A stretch of 18,476 nucleotides of DNA, from positions 1 through 18,476 of the forward strand of contig CAJUDV010000040.1 in assembly GCA_910585385.1 (NCBI GenBank). Reading direction: 5' to 3'. This document shows positions 14,050 to 18,476 of the stretch, piece after piece. Positions within the stretch are counted from its first letter, which is position 1. The number at the start of each line of letters is the position of its first letter. The position numbers and the translations under genes are program-made. This stretch comes from an uncultured Oscillibacter sp. (lineage in GTDB: Bacteria > Bacillota > Clostridia > Oscillospirales > Oscillospiraceae). The notes beneath the pieces were generated by a model. That model worked only from the letters and a program-made list of their open reading frames with translations, searched no databases and was not told the origin of the DNA.

Positions 14050-14217
14050 CTGGAGTCTGTTTTAAAATCGGCGGAATGCCGGATTGGAGCAGTATTTTTC
14101 TGTCGGGCAAGGCGATTTGACGCGGGAATCCTGGCGGATTTCAAGTCAAATCAACGCAGCCCCGGCGGAAAAAGGCGCCCTAATACAGCGTTTTGGCGGT
14201 TTTAAAACAGACTCTAG
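14050..14217. repeat. MITE-like noncoding element with terminal inverted repeats
   Basis: The ends are 18-bp inverted repeats with one mismatch: 14050-14067 contains GAGTCTGTTTTAAAA and 14200-14217 contains its exact complement TTTTAAAACAGACTC. The 168-bp element has no gene. Its centre holds a long hairpin: GATTTGAC (14114-14121) with GTCAAATC (14145-14152), enclosing GAATCC (14126-14131) with GGATTT (14136-14141). This is the form of a small non-autonomous transposon or a mobile RNA-structured repeat. No clear target duplication was seen. It lies between a terminator and the sporulation operon promoter. Confidence 0.7.
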
Positions 14218-14218
14218 G

Positions 14219-14247
14219 GAATATCCCGCCGCTTTGCCGCATAGAAT
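14219..14247 (+). promoter_or_regulatory. Sigma-E-type promoter of the SpoIVFA/SpoIVFB-like operon
   Basis: GAATAT (ATA at 14221-14223) and CATAGAAT (14240-14247) are 16 bases apart. The sigma-E elements in Bacillus are ATA and CATACA-T at this spacing, so the -10 matches at seven of eight positions. It lies two bases from the repeat element's right end and about 30 bases before the first ATG. Mother-cell control of spoIVF genes by sigma-E is known in Bacillus. Confidence 0.6.
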
Positions 14248-14276
14248 TTGCAAGAATGAAATGGGAGGGGAAGGCC

Positions 14277-15248
14277 ATGACCTCAAGGCAGGCGGGACGG
14301 AGAATCAGCACCATTGCGGCGGAGCGGCGGAGACAGCCCCGCCGCCGGGGCGGCGCGCGGCAGGCGGTCCGGCGGAAGGAGGAACCCCTGAGCGCCGGGG
14401 AGCGCCGCAGGCTGATCCAGCTGGCGGCCTGCGCGGGGATCTTCGTTTTACTGGTGGCCGTGAAGCTGCTGCTGCCGGGGCGCATGGCCCAGATCAACCA
14501 GTTCTTAAGAGGCCCCATGGAGCAGAATGTGGATGTGCGGGCGGTGTTTTCCGCTGTGGGGCGGGCCTTTGCAGGGGAGTCCGACGTGGGCGGCGCCGCC
14601 CGGGACGTGTACCAGGCGGTGTTCCATCCGGAGGCGCCGGGGGAGGCGCTGGAGACTGCCGTCCTCGGGGAACTGCCGGAGGCGTCGGCGCTGGAGACCT
14701 TGCGGCCTTACCGCGGCGCGGAGGAGCCGCCGGCGGAGACAGAGGCCGGCAGACAGGGACAGACCGGTGAAGAGGGGCAGGTGTCTACTCTGGCCTATGT
14801 GCTCTACTCTGACCAGAACCTGCCCGGCAATGTCAGCTTGGAGCAGGCGATTTTGGATTTTGATTACAGGGCTCCCCTCTCCGGAGCCCTGAGCTCCAAT
14901 TTCGGGTACAGGGAGCATCCGACGGAGGGAGAGGAGCGGTTCCATTACGGCGTAGATCTGGCGGCGGAAGCCGGCACGGAAATCGGTTGCTTTGCCGACG
15001 GCACTGTGACGGCGGTGGGGGAGAGCAGCAGCTACGGCAAGTACTGCATTGTGGCGCATCAAGGGGGATATACTACGCTCTATGCCCACTGCAGCCGGGT
15101 GACGGCCTCTTCCGGCGCGGCGGTGAAGCGGGGAGAGAAGATTGCGGAGGTGGGAGAGACCGGCATGGCCACCGGACCGCATCTGCACTTTGAGCTCCAG
15201 CGGGACGGCGTGTACTTAAATCCCATCTATTATGTGGCGGCCGTGTGA
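14277..15248 (+). CDS. M23 (LytM) domain membrane protein, SpoIVFA-like
   Basis: The product is 323 residues. A very basic cytoplasmic start (1-46) precedes one membrane segment at about 47-67, then a variable linker. The LytM/M23 domain spans about 198-318. The metal/catalytic residues are all present: H223 and D227 (HYGVD), H271, and the HLH at 302-304 in GPHLHFEL. It sits directly before, and overlaps, an M50 protease gene. That pairing is spoIVFA-spoIVFB, where SpoIVFA anchors and inhibits SpoIVFB in the outer forespore membrane. Unlike a purely structural SpoIVFA, this one could be an active peptidoglycan endopeptidase. ATG 14277 has GGGAGGGGAAGG just upstream; an in-frame ATG at 14193 lies inside the repeat element and is rejected. 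Confidence 0.87.
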   Translation: MTSRQAGRRISTIAAERRRQPRRRGGARQAVRRKEEPLSAGERRRLIQLAACAGIFVLLVAVKLLLPGRMAQINQFLRGPMEQNVDVRAVFSAVGRAFAGESDVGGAARDVYQAVFHPEAPGEALETAVLGELPEASALETLRPYRGAEEPPAETEAGRQGQTGEEGQVSTLAYVLYSDQNLPGNVSLEQAILDFDYRAPLSGALSSNFGYREHPTEGEERFHYGVDLAAEAGTEIGCFADGTVTAVGESSSYGKYCIVAHQGGYTTLYAHCSRVTASSGAAVKRGEKIAEVGETGMATGPHLHFELQRDGVYLNPIYYVAAV

Positions 15249-15843
15249 TCTGCGGGAGCGCATCCGCATTTCGCCGGGGTTCTGCCTGCTGACGGCCTGG
15301 TTTGCGCTGGATAACGGTTGGGAGATGCTGGGGATTGTGCTGGGGGCGGCCGCCGTTCATGAGCTGGGGCATTGCCTGGCCCTGCGGCTGCTGGGCGTGC
15401 CCATCGGCGGACTGCGGATCGGGATCTTCGGAGCGGAGCTGGCGGCGGACCGGCGGGGCCTGTCCTATCCCGGCGAGCTGGCGGCGGTGCTGGCGGGACC
15501 GGGGGCGAACCTTCTGTGCGCCGTGTCTCTGACGCTGCTGGGCGGGACGAGATGGGCGGTGTTTACCGGGGCAAACCTGGTGCTTTGTGCCTTCAATATG
15601 CTCCCCGTGCGTCCGCTGGACGGGGGGCGGTCGCTGTACCTGCTGGCGGCCTGGGGAGCCGGACCGGCGGCGGGGGAACGGGCCGTCCGGTGGACAGGGG
15701 AGGCCGCGTCGCTGCTATTGGCGGCGTCGCTGGTCTTTGTGATGGCCCGGACAGGAGGCAGCCTGTGGCTGCTGCCCGCAGCGGCGGGACTGCTGTTGGC
15801 GGCGGCACGGGAGCAGTGGGCCGGAAAAATTCCTGATTTGTAA
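15232..15843 (+). CDS. spoIVFB: M50 site-2-type metalloprotease, SpoIVFB-like
   Basis: The product is 203 residues and hydrophobic, with several membrane segments. The zinc site HELGH is at 43-47 (H43, E44, H47) and the third ligand D130 is in NMLPVRPLDGG (122-132), the two hallmark motifs of M50 intramembrane proteases. SpoIVFB cleaves pro-sigma-K in the mother cell during sporulation. The gene starts within the previous one (17-base overlap) and has no recognisable ribosome site, so it is probably translated by coupling to the M23 gene; the paired stoichiometry suits a protease-regulator complex. It is shorter than Bacillus SpoIVFB (about 288 residues) and lacks its C-terminal CBS domain. 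The pro-sigma-K role is inferred. Confidence 0.85.
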   Translation: MWRPCDLRERIRISPGFCLLTAWFALDNGWEMLGIVLGAAAVHELGHCLALRLLGVPIGGLRIGIFGAELAADRRGLSYPGELAAVLAGPGANLLCAVSLTLLGGTRWAVFTGANLVLCAFNMLPVRPLDGGRSLYLLAAWGAGPAAGERAVRWTGEAASLLLAASLVFVMARTGGSLWLLPAAAGLLLAAAREQWAGKIPDL

Positions 15844-15851
15844 AAAAGTGC

Positions 15852-15880
15852 TTGCATTTTGTCGTGGTCTATGGTATTCT
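15852..15880 (+). promoter_or_regulatory. rplS promoter
   Basis: TTGCAT (15852-15857), 17 bases, TATTCT (15875-15880). It is nearly the same as the rpsB promoter, including the upstream A-run and an ATT(T)CAG after the -10. The start would be near 15887. Confidence 0.7.
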
Positions 15881-15886
15881 ATTCAG

Positions 15887-15965
15887 GCTACAAAGGGCGG
15901 TCCTCTGCCGTGCGCCGGAGAAATACGCTGCAGTGCCGTAAAAACGGTATGAACGCCTATATTTT
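15887..15965 (+). promoter_or_regulatory. Structured rplS leader (possible L19 leader)
   Basis: The roughly 80-base leader contains a clear small hairpin, TGCCGT with ACGGTA around AAA (about 15934-15950). GGGCG near its 5' end can pair with CGCCT near its 3' end, closing a domain just before the ribosome site. L19 autoregulatory leaders are known in low-GC Firmicutes. Identity with that family is not confirmed. Confidence 0.35.
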
Positions 15966-15980
15966 AGGAGGAATCTATCC

Positions 15981-16322
15981 ATGGATCTCATTAAGGAACT
16001 GAACAAGGAGACCCTGGCCCGTGAGGTGCCTGCCGTTAAGATCGGCGACACTGTGCGCGTTCATGTAAAGGTCAAAGAGGGCTCCCGCGAGCGTATCCAG
16101 GTCTTCGAGGGAACCGTCATCGCCAAAAAACACGGCGGCATTGAGGAGACTATTACCGTCCGCCGTATCTCCTATGGCGTGGGCGTGGAGAAGGTGTTCC
16201 CCGTGCACTCTCCCTCTATCGACACCATTCAGGTCGTGCGCAACGGTAAGGTCCGCCGTGCCAAGCTGTACTATCTGCGCGGCCGCGTGGGCAAGAGCGC
16301 CAAGGTCAAGGAGAAGCTTTGA
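15981..16322 (+). CDS. rplS: 50S ribosomal protein L19
   Basis: The product is 113 residues, full family length. Typical L19 segments are VPAVKIGDTVRVHVKVKEGSRERIQVFEG, then ETITVRRISYGVGVEKVFPVHSP, and VRRAKLYYLRGRVGKSAKVKE. L19 sits at the 30S-50S interface. ATG 15981 has AGGAGG nine bases upstream. Its codon use is more biased than that of its neighbours, as expected for a highly expressed gene. It is followed by a strong terminator, then signal peptidase genes and rbgA, a conserved Firmicutes order. Confidence 0.98.
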   Translation: MDLIKELNKETLAREVPAVKIGDTVRVHVKVKEGSRERIQVFEGTVIAKKHGGIEETITVRRISYGVGVEKVFPVHSPSIDTIQVVRNGKVRRAKLYYLRGRVGKSAKVKEKL

Positions 16323-16332
16323 TCCGGAGATC

Positions 16333-16358
16333 AAGAGAGGCTGCGGCCTCTCTTTTTT
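16333..16358 (+). terminator. Rho-independent terminator of rplS
   Basis: AGAGAGGC (16334-16341) and GCCTCTCT (16346-16353) form a perfect stem around TGCG, extended by one A-T pair (16333, 16354). A T-run follows to 16358. Confidence 0.93.
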
Positions 16359-16370
16359 CTTGCCATGGTC

Positions 16371-16399
16371 TTGTGAAACCGGAGATTTTTTGCTATACT
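16371..16399 (+). promoter_or_regulatory. Strong extended -10 promoter before the signal peptidase genes
   Basis: TTGTGA (16371-16376), 17 bases, TATACT (16394-16399) with TG one base upstream of the -10. The start near 16406 is almost 200 bases before the first ATG, so the transcript begins with the structured region at 16410-16572. Confidence 0.7.
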
Positions 16400-16409
16400 A
16401 TATAAATTA

Positions 16410-16572
16410 TGATCAAAGCGCTTCCGGAGAGTGAAAAGGTTTCTTGGCGGGCCTGCGGCACAATCCGCCGTGGGGGCCGTTCGCGGCCCTGCCGTGGACG
16501 GCATAGGCGTGCTGTGTGCGCTTATCGGGCCCCTGGCCCGCTGACTAAAAAATAGAGTTGCTTTTTGAGCAT
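16410..16572. ncRNA. Candidate structured RNA (long rod; leader RNA or 6S-like)
   Basis: Nested complementary arms suggest a long rod. The outer stem pairs ATGATCAAAGC (from 16410) with GCTTTTTGAGCAT (to 16572) around small bulges. A wide internal loop is followed by GCGGGCC (16447-16453) with GGCCCGC (16535-16541). Then GCGGCACA (16455-16462, bulged G) pairs with TGTGCGC (16515-16521), leaving a 13-base one-sided loop, TTATCGGGCCCCT. The tip has GGGCCG-TTCG-CGGCCC. No coding frame fits. On the minus strand a perfect TATAAT with TG extension (16578-16583 region) could also start a transcript, so the strand is open. The rod with open loops recalls 6S RNA, but no family match could be confirmed. 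Confidence 0.45.
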
Positions 16573-16602
16573 GTTGATTATAACAGATCAGGAGCTTTGC
16601 CA

Positions 16603-17196
16603 ATGGGAAAGAGAAAGAGATCGAGGCTGCCGGGCCGGGAGCTGTACGAGTGGGTGCAGGCGCTGGTGTGTTCCGTGCTGGCGGTGGTGGTGCTGTTTAC
16701 CTTTGCCGTCCGTGCCACCGGCGTATCCGGCAGCTCCATGCGGGAGACGCTGCGAAACGGCGACCTGCTGCTGGTGCTGAATGGCTGGCTCTGTGGGGAC
16801 TATGCCTCTGGGGACATCGTGATCCTGCGGAAGCCGGATTTTCACGAGGGAAATCCCATTGTGAAGCGGGTTGTTGCCGTGGCGGGACAGACCGTTGACA
16901 TTGATTTTGGCGACGGAACCGTTTATGTGGATGGCGTGGAGTTGGAGGAGCCCTACATCCGGGAGCCCACTTTTACGGACGAGGGGACGGTCTTTCCCCT
17001 GACGGTGCCGGAGGGCAGCGTCTTCGTCATGGGGGATAACCGCAATGAAAGTGATGACAGCAGGAACCCGGCTTTGGGGCCGGTGGATACCCGCAGCGTC
17101 ATTGGCAGGGCATTTCTCCTGGCGCTGCCGGGAGCGGCGGAGGAGACAAAGGAACGGGACTGGTCCCGCGTGGGAATGCTGAATAGGGAGGACTGA
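16603..17196 (+). CDS. Signal peptidase I (first of tandem pair)
   Basis: The product is 197 residues. A basic start (MGKRKRSR) precedes one membrane anchor at about 15-36. The catalytic serine is S45 in GSSMRETL. The general base is K88 in PIVKRVVAVAGQ, and the conserved box GDNRNESDDSR follows. These define Gram-positive type I signal peptidases, which remove signal peptides on the outer face of the membrane. The catalytic box reads SSM, where S-x-M (usually SMxPT) is normal, and the usual proline after Met is replaced (SMRET). ATG 16603 has AGGAG eight bases upstream. The stop is five bases before the next gene, a paralogue with an identical membrane segment. Both share the promoter at 16371-16399. 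Confidence 0.93.
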   Translation: MGKRKRSRLPGRELYEWVQALVCSVLAVVVLFTFAVRATGVSGSSMRETLRNGDLLLVLNGWLCGDYASGDIVILRKPDFHEGNPIVKRVVAVAGQTVDIDFGDGTVYVDGVELEEPYIREPTFTDEGTVFPLTVPEGSVFVMGDNRNESDDSRNPALGPVDTRSVIGRAFLLALPGAAEETKERDWSRVGMLNRED

Positions 17197-17201
17197 GCGC
17201 A

Positions 17202-17807
17202 ATGGCGAAGGATACGGAAAAGATGGAGGACCAGCAGGAAGAGAAAGAGTCCGAGGGCAGGGAATCCTATGAGTGGGTGCAGGCCCTGGTATGCTCTGTG
17301 CTGGCGGTGGTGGTGCTGTTTACCTTCGGGGCGCGGCTCATCGGAGTGGACGGACACTCCATGCTGCCCACGCTCCAGAACGGGGACCGGATGCTGGTAC
17401 TGAACGCCATGCTGTATCACGACTATCAATACGGCGACGTGGTGGTACTGCGGAAAGACACCTTTTTGAAAGAGCCCATTGTCAAGCGGGTCATCGCCAC
17501 GGCGGGCCAGACGGTGGACATCGATTTTGACAGCGGCACTGTTTACGTGGAGGGCGAGGCCCTGCGGGAGGACTATATCAATGAACTGACCTTCCTGGAG
17601 GAGGGGACGGAATTTCCTCTCACCGTGCCGGAGGGACACATCTTCGTCATGGGAGACAACCGCAATCGCTCCAGCGACAGCCGGGACTCTAATTTGGGCA
17701 CGGTGGATACCCGCTATGTCATCGGCAGGGCGGTGGCGGTGGCCTTTCCGGGGGTGGATGAGGAGACGTTGAAACGGGATTTCCGCCGGATTGGGGTGAT
17801 CGCGTGA
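17202..17807 (+). CDS. lepB: Signal peptidase I (second of tandem pair)
   Basis: The product is 201 residues. An acidic cytoplasmic start (1-22, DTEKMEDQQEEKESEG) contrasts with the basic start of the upstream copy. The membrane anchor lies at about 23-43. S53 is in the canonical GHSMLPTL box, K95 in PIVKRVIATAGQ, and the GDNRNRSSDSR box follows. All catalytic features are orthodox, so this is the more typical LepB/SipS of the pair. ATG 17202 has GGGAGG ten bases upstream, inside the previous gene's end. Its stop overlaps the rbgA start by four bases (GTGA), implying coupled translation. Confidence 0.95.
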   Translation: MAKDTEKMEDQQEEKESEGRESYEWVQALVCSVLAVVVLFTFGARLIGVDGHSMLPTLQNGDRMLVLNAMLYHDYQYGDVVVLRKDTFLKEPIVKRVIATAGQTVDIDFDSGTVYVEGEALREDYINELTFLEEGTEFPLTVPEGHIFVMGDNRNRSSDSRDSNLGTVDTRYVIGRAVAVAFPGVDEETLKRDFRRIGVIA

Positions 17808-18426
17808 ACATCCAGTGGTACCCCGGCCATATGACCAAGACCCGGCGAATGATCACCGAACAGCTCCGCAATGTGGACGCCGTATGCGAGATTCTGGACG
17901 CCCGCATTCCCGTCTCCAGCCAGAATCCGGATGTGGACCAGCTGACGGCGGGCAAGCCCCGGCTGGTGGTGCTGAACCGGGTGGACCAGGCGGACCCCGA
18001 GGCCACAAGGCAGTGGGCCGCCTATTTCCGGGCGAAAGGCTATGCCGTGCTGGAGTCCAACGCCAAGGGCGGCGCGGGAACGGCGAAATTCGCCGCCGCG
18101 GTCCGGGAGCTGCTCTCAGACAAGCTCCGCTCTTACGCCGAGAAGGGACAGGCAGGCCGGGTGGTGCGGGTGATGATTCTGGGCATCCCCAACGTGGGCA
18201 AGTCCACTTTCATCAACAAGGTGGCGGGTAGAAAGACGGCAAAGACCGAGGACCGCCCCGGCGTCACCCGCTCCAAGCAGTGGGTGCCCATCGACAAAGG
18301 GCTGGAGCTGCTGGACACCCCGGGCATCCTCTGGCCCAAGTTCGAGGACCAGAGCGTGGGCTTGAACCTGGCCTACACTGGCGCGGTGAAGGACGACATT
18401 CTGGATGTGGAGACTCTGGGCTGCCA
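17804..18426 (+). CDS. rbgA: Ribosome biogenesis GTPase RbgA/YlqF, 3'-truncated by contig end
   Basis: 207 residues are present of about 285. It starts with GTG 17804, which overlaps the lepB stop in GTGA; GGGGTGAT lies just upstream and the opening NIQWYPGHMTK is the family start. The GTPase motifs are circularly permuted as in YlqF: G4 NRVD (58-61, usually NKxD), then G1 GIPNVGKST (127-135), GVT (153-155) and G3 DTPG (171-174). RbgA acts in late 50S subunit assembly. The reading frame continues into adapter sequence, so everything after about base 18426 is not the gene. The rplS-lepB-rbgA order supports the call. Confidence 0.95.
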
Positions 18427-18476
18427 AGATCGGAAGAGCACACGTCTGAACTCCAGTCACGAGATTCCATCTCGTA
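18427..18476 (+). other. Illumina TruSeq adapter contamination at contig end
   Basis: The last 50 bases read AGATCGGAAGAGC and continue as the standard TruSeq read-1 adapter to 18460. An 8-base index, GAGATTCC (18461-18468), follows, then the start of the constant P7 part, ATCTCGTA. This is library sequence, not genome. Any reading frame that crosses it, on either strand, is artificial. Confidence 0.99.

Noticed and set aside
16579..16584. TATAAC as a plus-strand -10 for the first signal peptidase gene
   Set aside because: A start from it would fall at or after the ribosome site (16590-16594), leaving the mRNA without it.
16406..16602. SRP RNA, tmRNA or RNase P RNA in the rplS-lepB gap
   Set aside because: It is too short for RNase P RNA and lacks the SRP tetraloop region (GGAAGGAAGCAG-type) and any tRNA-like tmRNA end.
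18116..18470. Minus-strand frames at the right edge
   Set aside because: They begin inside the sequencing adapter and run antisense to rbgA.

Overview
The window is GC-rich, gene-dense bacterial chromosome with strong Shine-Dalgarno sites, short intergenic gaps and Rho-independent terminators. Forespore sigma factor SigG, a YlmC/YmxH-type sporulation protein and a SpoIVFA/SpoIVFB-like pair point to an endospore-forming member of the Clostridia. GC content and protein style suggest an Oscillospiraceae-like gut anaerobe (Flavonifractor/Lawsonibacter/Oscillibacter neighbourhood); that family placement is inference. No rRNA, tRNA, CRISPR array, phage or transposase gene was seen, and no gene-free stretch exceeds 300 bases.

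Layout. 1-2136 (+): the 3' part of a U32-family (tRNA hydroxylation type) gene, then an FAD-dependent dehydrogenase, ending at a bidirectional terminator. 2282-4774: a membrane-anchored XRE regulator (-) divergent from an ECF-like sigma factor and a membrane-anchored putative anti-sigma protein (+). The two promoters overlap at one -10 region, and the sigma side has an attenuator-like leader. 4783-4854: two strong hairpin terminators. 4868-7384: an alpha/beta hydrolase plus 3-hydroxyisobutyrate/tartronate-semialdehyde dehydrogenase-like operon (-) divergent from a Crp/Fnr regulator, with an 18-bp palindromic operator candidate between them. 7550-8335: an XRE regulator with a long G-x-x-A-hydrophobic pentapeptide repeat domain. 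8376-9682: sigG (-) with a forespore-type promoter, divergent from the ylmC/ymxH-like gene.

9872-11571: rpsB-tsf. 11668-12618: a DEDDh exonuclease with a zinc-binding tail. 12694-14007: an FAD oxidoreductase with a shortened Rieske domain. 14050-14217: a 168-bp noncoding element with near-perfect terminal inverted repeats, resembling a MITE. It abuts a putative sigma-E promoter for the SpoIVFA/SpoIVFB-like pair (14277-15843). 15981-18426: rplS, a structured intergenic RNA candidate, two tandem signal peptidase I genes and the start of rbgA/ylqF, the conserved Firmicutes rplS-lepB-rbgA order.

The last 50 bases (18427-18476) are not genomic. They match the Illumina TruSeq read-1 adapter followed by an 8-base index, so the contig ends in uncut adapter and rbgA is broken by it.

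The items most worth following up are the structured RNA region at 16410-16572, the MITE-like element next to a sporulation promoter, the overlapping divergent promoters with attenuator at 3106-3196, the missing ATG of the sigma gene, and the pentapeptide-repeat regulator.
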